NCBI GenBank assembly: GCA_024233005.1
Contig: JACKQE010000002.1
Location: 310,001-374,000 of the forward strand
Source: Akkermansiaceae bacterium
GTDB lineage: Bacteria > Verrucomicrobiota > Verrucomicrobiia > Verrucomicrobiales > DEV007
Direction of reading: 5' to 3'
Length of the DNA: 64,000 bases
The notes under the pieces were generated by a model that had not been told where the DNA came from, did not search any database, and saw only the letters and a program-made list of their open reading frames with translations. A program made the translations under genes and the position numbers. Positions 1-8,650 of this stretch are shown here, piece after piece; the stretch's first letter is position 1; each line of letters opens with the position of its first letter.

Positions 1-2141
1 CCGCCACCGAGCAGGCGCTCACGAATCCAGATGCCACGATGGATGGCGTGGTTGTCCATGGCGTCGGATTGTGAGACGAGCCAGGCGGGATGCGTCAAAA
101 TGCCGAGGCGCTGACCTTCGGGTGCAGTCGCCAGAACGCGCTCGGGTTTCATGGAGCCGGCACCGAAGGTGGGACGGCTGACACGGGCGTAGATCGGCGG
201 TCCGGTCAGATTGGCCTGGGCCACGTCCACGTTGGCACCACCGCCGCGTTTCCGTTCCTTCCTGGCGTTGTCGATTCTCTTCTCCGCCGCCGTGAGCTGC
301 CTGCTTTGCTGGGTCAGCGACTTTTGCGCAGCCTTGTCCTCGGGATTGTCCTTCAACCGGGCTTCCAGCGCGGCGACTTCCGCCTTCAGCGTTTTGAGTT
401 CAGCGACTTCCTTTTGCGCCTCTTCTTCTTCGGCCTTCTTCTTCGCGGCGATGGCGGCAGCCTGCTCTTCCTTCGAGTGTTTTCTGCCGAAGTAGGTGTT
501 GTCATTCTTGGTGGCCACAATGCGCTGCGTGGTGAGCAGTTCCTTGAGCACGTTTTTGTCTTCCGCGAGGACCAGCTCGATCAGGCGATCCGTGCTGGCC
601 GTGGCGTTAAACATGGCGCGGTAGTGGTTTTCGCCGCGCGTTGCGACACCGGTCGCCGCGAGCGCCCGGGTGTCTTTGCAGATGTAACCGCCGAGGTCGT
701 AGTCGAAGTAGTCGCGGAAGAACTGTAGAACGCGCGGCTTGCGGATGCTGTCGTCGTCGAGCATGCGGGTGACCTCGCGTTTCACATCCTCGCGCGTCCG
801 CATGCGGCCATCGACGATCGACTGGCGAAGGGTTTCATCGGGTTTGATGTAGCAAAGAGCGTGGTTCACGGCGAGGCCGAGCTCCCAATCCTGCAGCATG
901 ACGCGGCCGTGCTCGTCCGACTTTCCGCCTTCCACCAACTCCGGTCGGAACAACGCGTCGCGATCGAGAAAGATCGACGACAGGCCCATCATGACGCCGT
1001 CTTTTTTGCCGACCTTGGCGATGCTGTCCTTCACGATTTGCAGGTAGCTGTCGGACTCCGCTTTGTTTGGTGGGCGGAAAGTCAGGGCTTCAAAAAGGTA
1101 GTCCACGGCGGCACGCAGGCGTTCGTCGGTAACCTCCGGCTCCTTCATGAGATCGAGCACCGGTGTCAGCGGACGTACGACTTTGGTGTTGTATACGATG
1201 GCTGTCGGCAGTCCGCGCAGATCGCCCTTGGGTTTGACCTTGTCGTAGGTTTTCGGATCGTCCGTGATCTGTTCCGGCATACCGACCAGGCTGAGCGGCC
1301 CGTAGGCCATGTATTTCAGGATGTCCTCCGCCTTGCCGAGAATCTGCGTCGCCTCGGCGCTGTTGACCGAATAGAAGTCGGGGTAGTTCTTCAGGCCGAC
1401 TTTGCGGGCCGAAGAGAGCACGACGGGCACGCTCTTCACTGCCGTGGCATAGGCCACCGTGCCGCCCACGACACTGGTGATCCGGTCGATGCCAAAGTAG
1501 AGCTTCAACTCGCCGCCGTGATTCGTGGGAACGACATCGCCGTGGGCGCGGAGGCCCGGCTTCGCGGGATCGTATTTCGGCTCGGTATTGATCAGTTCGT
1601 TGAGCCGCGTGATGTGCTCCTGTGGCGTCACACGCCAGATGCGGGCCGGTGAGGAAGTCGGCGTCAGTTGGATGCCGTCCGGCAGCGGGCCGAAGAGCAG
1701 ATCGTGACTGATGAAGTTGCCTTTCTTCGGATCCAGGTGGGCGTGGAAACCGCCCTTGCTTTTCATGACGTGTTGCAGTTCGTCCACGATCCAGTCGGAG
1801 AAACGCAGCCGGTCGATGACTGCGGGCTGGTCCTTCTTTTTCGGCGGCATCTCCTCCAGCGCGACCTGTGCCCAAACAGATTTCCAGGTGGCGGCGTTGG
1901 TCTCGTCCACCCGCGAGAGTTCGAGCAGGTTGAGGTCGCCTTTCTGGGTGTCGTTGTCGTGGCACTCGAAACAATTTTGTTCGAGGAAGGGCAGTGCGAA
2001 GTCTTTGAACTTCGCACGAACGGGTTCGCCCGGCGTGTAGGTTTCGGCTGCCATCGCAGGCAGGACAAAACCAGCGCAGATCATCATCGAGACGAGAGAA
2101 ATGCGGTTGTTCGTTGGAGAGGTGTTGGCCCGGGTGATCAT
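1..2141 (-). CDS. DUF1592/DUF1588-family planctomycete-type c-type cytochrome (3' end outside window)
   Basis: An open frame runs from ATG at 2141 off the left edge with no stop (713 codons seen). Residues 1-32 look like a signal peptide ending AMA-AE. A haem-binding CFECH motif lies at 57-61, as in the PSCyt domain of this family. The middle matches DUF1592-type sequence, and the last visible part (THPAWLV...HRGIWIRERLLGG) matches the start of DUF1588. A charged Lys/Glu/Ala coiled coil at about 560-628 interrupts the two domains. Such proteins are exported and typical of Planctomycetes and Verrucomicrobia; their biochemical role is not established. It is the last visible gene of an operon with the PQQ-propeller and DUF1552 genes, 35 nt after the former. 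Confidence 0.85.
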   Translation of the reverse strand, partial: MITRANTSPTNNRISLVSMMICAGFVLPAMAAETYTPGEPVRAKFKDFALPFLEQNCFECHDNDTQKGDLNLLELSRVDETNAATWKSVWAQVALEEMPPKKKDQPAVIDRLRFSDWIVDELQHVMKSKGGFHAHLDPKKGNFISHDLLFGPLPDGIQLTPTSSPARIWRVTPQEHITRLNELINTEPKYDPAKPGLRAHGDVVPTNHGGELKLYFGIDRITSVVGGTVAYATAVKSVPVVLSSARKVGLKNYPDFYSVNSAEATQILGKAEDILKYMAYGPLSLVGMPEQITDDPKTYDKVKPKGDLRGLPTAIVYNTKVVRPLTPVLDLMKEPEVTDERLRAAVDYLFEALTFRPPNKAESDSYLQIVKDSIAKVGKKDGVMMGLSSIFLDRDALFRPELVEGGKSDEHGRVMLQDWELGLAVNHALCYIKPDETLRQSIVDGRMRTREDVKREVTRMLDDDSIRKPRVLQFFRDYFDYDLGGYICKDTRALAATGVATRGENHYRAMFNATASTDRLIELVLAEDKNVLKELLTTQRIVATKNDNTYFGRKHSKEEQAAAIAAKKKAEEEEAQKEVAELKTLKAEVAALEARLKDNPEDKAAQKSLTQQSRQLTAAEKRIDNARKERKRGGGANVDVAQANLTGPPIYARVSRPTFGAGSMKPERVLATAPEGQRLGILTHPAWLVSQSDAMDNHAIHRGIWIRERLLGG

Positions 2142-2176
2142 GGGCTGGCGAGGGTGTGGTAAACTTCGCGGGGTGG

Positions 2177-3697
2177 TCAGTTCTTACCGATGCAGAGGAC
2201 CTCTTTCATCGTGTGCATCCACAGCCGGCCGTTTGCGTAGCTGAAGGAAGCCAGAGTCCAGGTTTCGCCTGCCGGTCCGAGGTCGTTGACCGATACGAGC
2301 GCTTTCTCGTCGAGTGTTTCCGCAAACGCATCGATAACATAGACCGTGCCGTTCATGATCGGAAAAAACAGGTGGCGATTGACGAGGATCGGGCTCGCGG
2401 CGGAGACGTGGCCCCAGCCAGTGCCCTTGGCGCGCTTGTCGGGTGCGATGTCGATGCCGCGCGAGTTCTTCGTGTCGTTCGGAATCACGTCATTCTTTTC
2501 CCAGATCCGCTTCGGTTCCGGTCCGGCGACGAGCTGCGCCGGGACGCGCAGGTATTCGGTCTTGCCGGTCTCGATGTTCACGCGGCCGATGGCGGTGATG
2601 TCGTGCGCGAGAAAGTAATGCCAGTTGCCGACGACGATGTTGGTCTGATTCGTCAGCGGCATCCGGTTGCCGCCTTTCAGTGCGACGCCCGATTCGCGTT
2701 TGCCAGTCTTCGCATCGGTGATGTCCACGTTTTGAGCGACATCTTGAGTCCGCAGAATCTCGCCCGTCGTGCTGTCGAGTACAAGGTGGTTGGAGCCCTG
2801 GAACCAGAACACATGCTTCGCGTTCCAGTGCGAGTTGTAGGAGCTGTCGCCGTTGATTTCGCGGCTCCAGAGTGTCCTGCCGGAGTCGAGCAGGCTCAGG
2901 CTCACGCCATAAGGCTTTTCCAATGGCCCATGCCCGCCGCCACGGCCATGCGCGATCGCCCATCGTCCATCCGAGAGCTGCCCGGCCATCGGCGTGTTGT
3001 GGACGCAGGTTCCGGCCTCCTCGATCCACACGATTTTGCCGGTCTTCTTGTCGATCGCGTGCAGGTAGGTCCAGACGTCACGCGGCTCGATTCCTTCCGG
3101 CACCGGCTTGTGCCGCTCCAGTTTCTGCGCGGCCTCTTTGTTCCGCACTTCGACGGTGATGATCTTGTCGCCGACGAGGATCGGTTCGCATTCGCGGTTC
3201 GTGTGGCGGGTGCGCGGGCGGAACTCACGCAGCCAGACCGGTTTGCCGTCCAAGTCGAAGCAGCCCATCGAGCCGCAGCGATTGAAGAACCAGACGTGCT
3301 CGCCGTCGGCGATTGGCGCAAACACCGTCGCATCGCTGAAAATGCCCGCGGTTTGCACCGGGTCCGTTCCGGGAAGATCGACGGTCCAGAGAATCTTGCC
3401 CGTGTTCGCGTCGAGGCAGTAACCGACGAGGTTGGGCTCAAGCCGGTCGCTGGTGGCGTCCATCGGACGATGCGTCGTCACGAAGGCGCGATCACCCCAG
3501 ATCGTCACCGCGCTTTGTCCGCCTTCCGGCAGAGTGGTGCGCCAGAGCAGGTTTTCGCCAGCAACGACCGACCACTTCAGCGGCGGTTCGGCCCCTTCGA
3601 CTTTCCAATTGAGATTGGGTCCGGACGCCTGCGGCCAGTGCTGCGCGCAGACCGGGGTCGCCAAGGTGAAGGAACAAAGGAGGAACGTCCGAATCAC
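2177..3697 (-). CDS. Secreted PQQ-like beta-propeller protein
   Basis: 506 residues from a GTG start at 3697. That start gives a clean signal peptide (VIRTFLLCSFTLATPVCAQ) and overlaps the upstream stop codon by four bases (GTGA), implying translational coupling. The body has repeated blades of the type DANTGKILWTVDLPG and DKKTGKIVWIEEAG, the W/G-rich signature of PQQ-like propellers. PQQ or dehydrogenase catalytic residues were not identified, so it may be a structural or substrate-binding propeller and not an enzyme. It sits between the DUF1552 gene and the DUF1592 cytochrome gene and is probably co-transcribed with both. A longer in-frame reading upstream is unlikely because it would lie inside the DUF1552 gene. 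Confidence 0.85.
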   Translation of the reverse strand: MIRTFLLCSFTLATPVCAQHWPQASGPNLNWKVEGAEPPLKWSVVAGENLLWRTTLPEGGQSAVTIWGDRAFVTTHRPMDATSDRLEPNLVGYCLDANTGKILWTVDLPGTDPVQTAGIFSDATVFAPIADGEHVWFFNRCGSMGCFDLDGKPVWLREFRPRTRHTNRECEPILVGDKIITVEVRNKEAAQKLERHKPVPEGIEPRDVWTYLHAIDKKTGKIVWIEEAGTCVHNTPMAGQLSDGRWAIAHGRGGGHGPLEKPYGVSLSLLDSGRTLWSREINGDSSYNSHWNAKHVFWFQGSNHLVLDSTTGEILRTQDVAQNVDITDAKTGKRESGVALKGGNRMPLTNQTNIVVGNWHYFLAHDITAIGRVNIETGKTEYLRVPAQLVAGPEPKRIWEKNDVIPNDTKNSRGIDIAPDKRAKGTGWGHVSAASPILVNRHLFFPIMNGTVYVIDAFAETLDEKALVSVNDLGPAGETWTLASFSYANGRLWMHTMKEVLCIGKN

Positions 3698-5016
3698 ACT
3701 AAGACCTCTCGGAGCGGGCCGGTGCCGGAGTCGAACTTCGCGGCCATCTTCTCGCTCATGTTGTAGCGGTCGCACCCTACGCCGGCGGTTTTCAGGATCG
3801 TCGCATAGAGCGCGTTGATCGGACGCGTACCGTCCAGCTGGGTGAAGCAGCCGGTCTTGAAAACGCCATTGCAGTTGCCGAGCAGCATGACGGGCCAAGT
3901 GGCGCCGCTGGTGTGCTGCGCGTCGGCGTTGTTGCTGGTGTAAACGATGAGCGTGTTGTCCATCATCGTTCCGCTGCCTTCGGGCACGCTGTCCAGCTCC
4001 TCCATCAGCTTCACGAGCATGCGGCTGTTATACTGGCGGATCTTGATCCAGATCGGATTTTCCGGCTGCTTCATGTGGCCGAGGTTGTGGCCCTGCTCCT
4101 CGACGCCGATGCCTTTCCACGAGCCGAAAATCTCGCCGCGGCCCGAACCTATGGTCAGGACGCTGGTGATGCCGGACTTGAGCGCGGAAACACCCAAGTC
4201 GAGCAGCACATCGTGCCAATCGGTTTCGAATTCCGGCTTGGTGTAGCGGTCGTCAACCTTCGGCGCAAACTTGCGCAGATGCTCGGAGACGCCACTGAGG
4301 CGATCCCGCAGGCCGTTGATGTCATGGAAGCCCTGAACGTACTGGCCGTAGCGCGCCTGATCCGCCATCGGCAGCGCCTTGCCGTGAGCAGCGGCGAGCT
4401 GCTCGATGCGATCGAACATGCTGGAGCGCGCCTCATGCTGCTTGCGAATGTCCCCCTGTGAGATGCCGCCGTAGAGCATCTGGTAGAGGTGGTTCGGGTT
4501 CGAATGCATGAAGATCGGCTGGCCCGCTCCGCTCGCCGACAGGTTCGCGACCGTGGGTTTGGCCTTCATGTTCTCCATCGAGTCCATGCCGATGCAGAGA
4601 TGCGGCAGCAGCGTCTCGGGAAGCACCTTGCTCAAATCATAGTCAATCGTGGGGCCGCTGGGCGGCACGCCATCGCTGCCGCGGTAACCGCCGAGCGCTC
4701 CGAAGAACGCGCTGTGCGACGGGCTGGTGTGGAGGCCGTGCAGACCGTTGATGATGTGCAGACGCTCCTTGAAGGGCTCAAGCGCCTCGATCGGCTCCGG
4801 AAGCTTCGCCTTGGCCAGCGAACCGCTGCTCGTCATGCCCGCCGGAATGCAGGTCTTCGGATCGAATCCCTGGTTCTGCAGGAAGAAGATCACGCGCTTG
4901 GGCCCACCGCCTGACACCTTGGAAGCCGCCTGGGTGATCCCGGGTAACAACGGGGATCCAAAGGCCGCGCCAGCTGTGGCGACCATCTGTCGGAGGAGAT
5001 TTCTGCGATCGATCAT
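3694..5016 (-). CDS. DUF1552 family secreted protein
   Basis: 440 residues. The N-terminus MIDRRNLLRQM followed by a small-residue hydrophobic stretch looks like a twin-arginine-style signal. Family features include VIFFLQNQGFDP near the start, a GPTIDYDLSKVL segment and a C-terminal TLIVYTSNNADAQHTSG segment, a layout related to DUF1501/alkaline-phosphatase-superfamily folds. Function is not established. In Verrucomicrobia and Planctomycetes DUF1552 genes are commonly paired with DUF1592/DUF1588 cytochromes, as here. It is the first gene of the operon. Its ATG directly abuts repeat copy R1, so the 5' untranslated region is made of that repeat. Confidence 0.88.
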   Translation of the reverse strand: MIDRRNLLRQMVATAGAAFGSPLLPGITQAASKVSGGGPKRVIFFLQNQGFDPKTCIPAGMTSSGSLAKAKLPEPIEALEPFKERLHIINGLHGLHTSPSHSAFFGALGGYRGSDGVPPSGPTIDYDLSKVLPETLLPHLCIGMDSMENMKAKPTVANLSASGAGQPIFMHSNPNHLYQMLYGGISQGDIRKQHEARSSMFDRIEQLAAAHGKALPMADQARYGQYVQGFHDINGLRDRLSGVSEHLRKFAPKVDDRYTKPEFETDWHDVLLDLGVSALKSGITSVLTIGSGRGEIFGSWKGIGVEEQGHNLGHMKQPENPIWIKIRQYNSRMLVKLMEELDSVPEGSGTMMDNTLIVYTSNNADAQHTSGATWPVMLLGNCNGVFKTGCFTQLDGTRPINALYATILKTAGVGCDRYNMSEKMAAKFDSGTGPLREVLV

Positions 5017-5092
5017 CTGCTAACTGCAAGGAATTTCCTTTTTCATCCCCTCGGCTCCCTTCCCGCCGAAGGCCAAGGGTCGGTGGGGGGGG
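5017..5092 (+). repeat. Stem-loop repeat, copy R1
   Basis: Starts CTGCTAACTGCAAGGA, then a T-run, then CCCC, then CCCTTCCCGCCGAAGG and a G-rich tail. The core CCTTCCCGCCGAAGG folds as a small hairpin, and outer CCCTT/AAGGG arms enclose it. It shares order and sequence with copies at 7582, 8651 and (reversed) 26421. It lies directly against the start codon of the minus-strand DUF1552 gene. Confidence 0.7.
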
Positions 5093-5235
5093 CGGCGGGA
5101 GCTAGGGGGCGTTCAGGGCCATCGCTCGCAAGAATCGCCCGATTTGGCTGGATGTGTCAACGATTTTACGCGAAGCGGGATCGTTTGGCGAACCTGAATC
5201 CAAAAAGTCGAACCTTCCGGGCATGGGATTGCCCT

Positions 5236-5267
5236 CCCGCTTGATTTCGCTTTTGAAATCAAGCGGG
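5236..5267. terminator. Perfect 13-bp hairpin, possible terminator
   Basis: CCCGCTTGATTTC at 5236-5248 pairs perfectly with GAAATCAAGCGGG at 5255-5267 across a GCTTTT loop. It lies 30 nt past the end of the minus-strand gene that stops at 5297. There is no U-tract on either strand, so termination is an inference; it could instead be a processing or REP-like hairpin. Confidence 0.5.
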
Positions 5268-5296
5268 CCCTTCCGGATTGTCGCGCGGGAGGTTCC

Positions 5297-5680
5297 TCAG
5301 TTCACCCCGGAAACCGCCCATTCCTCCTCGGGGAATGGATCGGGTCCATCGAGAACAAGGCGGCGTCCATCGCCCAGATCGAGTTCGGGGGCGGCCCAGG
5401 CGGGATCCATTTCCGCCCACCGACCCGGTCCGAACTCCTCGAAGTCGCCCCGCCAGATGGCGTGAGGCGGCGCCTCGATCGGCTCCATCGTCTCGATCTC
5501 GACGCGGTGCCGGTCATCCGTCTTCAGATCGTTGAAGCGTGCCTTTGCATCCAAATCAGGCCACGCGGGTGGCTCCGGCAGCGCGCGCATCAGGCGCACG
5601 AGCGCAGCGGCGGGAAATCCATCAAATCCGATTCCCACGCCCTTGTGAATCCGGATCTTCCGCGTCTTGGGATCCTTCAC
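5297..5680 (-). CDS. Hypothetical protein, 127 aa
   Basis: No family recognised. The frame starts with GTG at 5680 and gives a soluble acidic protein with an ordered composition: N-terminal MKDPKTRKIRIHKGVGIGFD, a Pro-rich middle and an acidic C-terminus (DGPDPFPEEEWAVSGVN). Third codon positions are GC-rich, as in neighbouring genes, and no alternative frame across this span gives a sensible product, which supports it being real. It is divergent from the sulfatase gene and is followed by the hairpin at 5236-5267. Confidence 0.55.
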   Translation of the reverse strand: MKDPKTRKIRIHKGVGIGFDGFPAAALVRLMRALPEPPAWPDLDAKARFNDLKTDDRHRVEIETMEPIEAPPHAIWRGDFEEFGPGRWAEMDPAWAAPELDLGDGRRLVLDGPDPFPEEEWAVSGVN

Positions 5681-5786
5681 CCGTATCGGATCCCTTTTGG
5701 ATTCTCCTCCTCCCCGAGCGAAACCTCCCGCCTCTTGCAGGGTTCAAGGAGCCTCGCCGGATGCTCCGCCGACCAGCCGCTTTTTC

Positions 5787-7520
5787 ATGAAGTCCCTCTT
5801 TTTCACCCTGCCCTTTCTGACTCTTCTCTCCAGCCTTGGGGCGGAACCCCGAAACGTCCTTTTCATCGCCGTCGACGATCTCCGTCCCGAACTCGGTTGT
5901 TATGGAGTGGAGGCGGCCAAAACCCCGAACATCGATCGACTCGCCGAAGGAGGCATCGTTTTCGAAAAGGCGTACTGCCAGCAGGCGGTCTGCAGCCCGT
6001 CCCGCTCCTCGATCCTCACCGGACTCCGCCCGGACGCGACGAAAGTTTACGACCTCGACACGCACTTCCGCGCCGCCTTGCCGGACTGCGTCACCCTGCC
6101 GCAGCACTTCAAGGCGAATGGTTACCACACCGCCGGCTTTGGAAAGATCGAACATCATGGTTTTGAGGATGGTGCCTCCTGGAGCGAGCCCCGCTGGTTC
6201 GCGAGCGGATACCTGGTGCAGGCCGATCCGATCGACTGGACGAAGCAAACGGTGACGCGGTTCCAGGGCATCTCCAGCGAGTATGCGAACCCTCTCCCCC
6301 CCGGGGAGGGAAAGAAGCGGGCCAACGGCAAGGTCAAATCCGGCCCCGCTTTTGAAGTGAGTCCGAAGTCCGACGATGAGTTGCCCGATGGGGCCACCGC
6401 CGCGGAAGCGGTGAAACGGATTGGTGAACTCAAAGCCAAGGGTGGTCCCTTCTTCCTCGCGGTCGGTTTCGTAAAACCCCACCTCCCTTTCGTCGCGCCG
6501 AAAAAATACTGGGACCTCCACGATCCCGCCGCGATTCCAGGTCCGGCGATCGAAACGCTTCCCGCGGGGACGGACCCCTTTGTCGGTCACACGAACGGGG
6601 AACTCCATTCCTATGTCGGGGTGCCGGAAGGCAATCCTGTTCCCGAGGAATTCGCGCGATCCTTGCGACACGGCTATTATGCCTGTGTCAGCTACATCGA
6701 CGCCCAGGTCGGTCGATTGCTCGACGCGCTCGAGGCGAACGGACTCGCGGAGAACACCGTCGTGGTACTCTGGGGCGACCACGGTTGGCAGCTGGGTGAT
6801 CACGGCCTCTGGCACAAGCACACCAATTTCGAACTTGCGACCCGCGCTCCTCTCATCGTGAAAGCGCCCGGTTTCGATTCTGCCGGTGGGAAATGCCCCG
6901 CCCCGGTCGAGTTCGTCGACGTTTATCCGACCCTCGCCGACCTGTGCGGACTGGCCGTCCCTGCCGGCCTCGGCGGATCGAGCCTCCGACCCTATCTCGA
7001 GAATCCCGCGACGCCGATGATCAAGCCCGCGATCAGCCAGTATCCCCGCAGTTCCAAGGAGCACGGAGGTCAGCTCATGGGTTACAGCATCCGCGACGAG
7101 CGGTGGCGTGCGACCTACTGGCGGAAGCGCGGCACCGGCGAGATCGGCTACGTCGAGTTGTATGATGAAGCCAACGATCCCTCCGAAACCGCAAACCTTG
7201 CGGGCAAACCGGAGCACTCGGAAGTCCTCGACCGCTTGAAGGCCTTCCTGCCTCCGGTCGGCTCGGACCAGGCCCCCCCGAAATCTCCGACGCCGACTCG
7301 CTCGCAGAAACCGGGCACCCCGAAATTCGATCCGAACGAACCCCGTGACGTCCGTTACGACCGCCTCTACCCGGGGCAGGGAAAACTCACCGAGGATCAG
7401 TATCTCGCCGGTCAGGGCGGGGACAAGGCGGCTGCGAAGGAGCGCTTCGCCAAGCTCGACCGGGACGGGGACGGGTTCGTGACCCGTGACGAATTCATCG
7501 GAGGTGGAAAGTCGAAGTGA
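5787..7520 (+). CDS. Secreted sulfatase (iduronate-2-sulfatase-like) with C-terminal EF-hand
   Basis: 577 residues, starting at ATG 5787, which gives a signal peptide MKSLFFTLPFLTLLSSLGA. Metal-binding VDDLRPELGCYG follows at 29-40. The sulfatase signature CSPSRSSILTG starts at Cys69; this Cys would be converted to formylglycine. Further family motifs are VVLWGDHGWQLGDHGLWHK and the late DERWRATYWRKRGTG. It would hydrolyse sulfate esters, probably of polysaccharides, outside the cytoplasm. The last 25 residues carry a calcium-binding EF-hand loop (DRDGDGFVTRDEF), a fusion often seen in PVC sulfatases. No maturase gene is nearby. Frames further upstream lack a credible start. Confidence 0.92.
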   Translation: MKSLFFTLPFLTLLSSLGAEPRNVLFIAVDDLRPELGCYGVEAAKTPNIDRLAEGGIVFEKAYCQQAVCSPSRSSILTGLRPDATKVYDLDTHFRAALPDCVTLPQHFKANGYHTAGFGKIEHHGFEDGASWSEPRWFASGYLVQADPIDWTKQTVTRFQGISSEYANPLPPGEGKKRANGKVKSGPAFEVSPKSDDELPDGATAAEAVKRIGELKAKGGPFFLAVGFVKPHLPFVAPKKYWDLHDPAAIPGPAIETLPAGTDPFVGHTNGELHSYVGVPEGNPVPEEFARSLRHGYYACVSYIDAQVGRLLDALEANGLAENTVVVLWGDHGWQLGDHGLWHKHTNFELATRAPLIVKAPGFDSAGGKCPAPVEFVDVYPTLADLCGLAVPAGLGGSSLRPYLENPATPMIKPAISQYPRSSKEHGGQLMGYSIRDERWRATYWRKRGTGEIGYVELYDEANDPSETANLAGKPEHSEVLDRLKAFLPPVGSDQAPPKSPTPTRSQKPGTPKFDPNEPRDVRYDRLYPGQGKLTEDQYLAGQGGDKAAAKERFAKLDRDGDGFVTRDEFIGGGKSK

Positions 7521-7581
7521 CGCCTCCTTCCGCCACGTTTCCAAGCCGATGAAGCGGTTTTTCCTTCTCCACGCCAACTGA

Positions 7582-7646
7582 CTGCTAGTATTTTCCTTTT
7601 TTAACCCCGCTGTTCCTTCCCGCCGAAGGCCCGGGGTCGGAGGGGG
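7582..7646 (+). repeat. Stem-loop repeat, copy R2
   Basis: CTGCTAGTATTTTCC, a T-run, then ACCCCG, a CCTTCCCGCCGAAGG hairpin and CGGGGT. The ACCCCG/CGGGGT arms (about 7614-7636) pair perfectly around the inner hairpin. It ends exactly where a 5'-truncated ATPase reading frame begins. Confidence 0.7.
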
Positions 7647-7985
7647 TTCGACGTCTACCTTGTTGTGAACGAGGGCCTGCCCGCCAAGCAGCACCGGGGG
7701 CGCATCTTCATCTCCATGGCGGTGATCCTGCTGTGTCTGGCCAAGAAGAGCCGGGATGCCGATCACTTGCAGAACTTCGTCTATGACCAGACCGCCGGAC
7801 TTGATCCCGAGGAGTTGGCCGGAGAACTGCGCGAGGCGGAAGGCTACGTGCCCATCCCCGGCTACGCCTACGATTGCCACACGCGGGAGGGTCGGAAGCG
7901 CGGCAAGACGAAGCAGGACTTCTTCAAGGCCGAGCAGGAGGCGCTGGAGCCCTTTCAGCCTGGGTTGTTCGATGATCTGGTATGA
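7647..7985 (+). pseudogene. Truncated C-terminal fragment of an AAA+ ATPase-like protein
   Basis: The frame opens at 7647, directly after repeat R2, reading FDVYLVVNEGLPAKQHRG and ending QPGLFDDLV. An internal GTG at 7665 could give 106 residues. The segment IPGYAYDCHTREGRKRGK followed by DFFKAEQEALEPFQPG resembles, from memory, the C-terminal tail of uncharacterised RarA/MgsA-like AAA+ ATPases; this assignment is unverified. No Walker motifs are present, so the ATPase core is missing. The abrupt start at the repeat implies that the 5' part was lost by deletion or rearrangement. Confidence 0.45.
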
Positions 7986-8045
7986 ACGGCTCCGCCGGGA
8001 AAATCGGGCACCAAGCTCGATGCCCATGAAGACTGCGGGTCGCGA

Positions 8046-8368
8046 TTAGCGCATCTCAAGGAAGCGCTCGCCTTGGCGGATCAGGGATTCGATCTGCGGC
8101 AGGAGCGGCTCGAACCACTGGAGCAGAGCACGCCGGCTCGTGTTGCCGATCCTCAGCCAAAGGACGACCGGAGCGGCACCTCCCTGCCGGAGTCGATGGG
8201 GAAAGTCCTCGTCCTTGGTGACAAGAATGGCTCCGTTTTCCAGGGCATATCGCCAGATCGGGGAATCGTCGACATCCCGCAGGCTGATATCGGCGACATG
8301 TTCGGCCACGTGGCCATGGGAGATGTCGCAAGTGCAGGCGGCAACTGGGCATCGACGAGAAAGTGCAT
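8046..8368 (-). pseudogene. DUF5615 PIN-like toxin, frameshifted
   Basis: Starts at ATG 8368 with MHFLVDAQLPPALA, the DUF5615 N-terminus with its first acidic PIN residue. About 42 nt in, the frame breaks. The continuation HGHVAEHVADISLRDVDD ... LVTKDEDFPHRLR ... WFEPLLPQIESLI is in another frame and runs to the stop at 8046. Eight bases separate the two parts where the family usually has about five residues, so a short deletion is the likely cause. The second half keeps the D and KDEDF residues expected of the RNase-like toxin. It lies 3 nt downstream of the DUF433 gene, the usual antitoxin partner. Confidence 0.75.
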
Positions 8369-8371
8369 GGG

Positions 8372-8587
8372 CTACCTCGTGACGAGGACGGGATGATCCG
8401 CTTCGGCGGCGGCATATTTCAGACACGCCCGGATGTCCTCCGCCTCGAGATAGGGATAGTCCTCCAGGATCTCTGCTTCCTCGACTCCGGCGGCAAGAAG
8501 GTCCAGCACGTCCTTCACCCGGATGCGCATGCCTCGGGTGCATGGGCGGCCGCCGCATTGGTTCGGGTTGAAGGTGATCCTGTCCAT
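8372..8587 (-). CDS. DUF433 family antitoxin
   Basis: 71 residues from ATG 8587 (a GTG one codon upstream is possible). The sequence MDRITFNPNQCGGRPCTRGMRIRV, with VLDLLAAGVEEAEILEDYP and DIRACLKYAA after it, is the classic DUF433 pattern, a small winged-helix-type protein. DUF433 genes usually precede a DUF5615 PIN-like toxin and are taken to be the antitoxin. Here the toxin follows after 3 nt but is frameshifted, leaving an orphan antitoxin. It could still act as a DNA-binding protein. Confidence 0.85.
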   Translation of the reverse strand: MDRITFNPNQCGGRPCTRGMRIRVKDVLDLLAAGVEEAEILEDYPYLEAEDIRACLKYAAAEADHPVLVTR

Positions 8588-8650
8588 CACGGCGACAAAG
8601 TAATGCGTGGGTTCCCCGATGTAAAGGAAGTGTCGATCTCCCGGTTCCTA

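Noticed and set aside
2156..3766. 536-residue plus-strand open frame
   Set aside because: Antisense to the PQQ propeller gene; composition unlike a protein family.
5622..8027. 801-residue minus-strand open frame
   Set aside because: It lies antisense to the sulfatase and continues through repeat R2. The product is Arg/Gly/Val-rich without family motifs; GC-rich DNA often leaves such antisense frames open.
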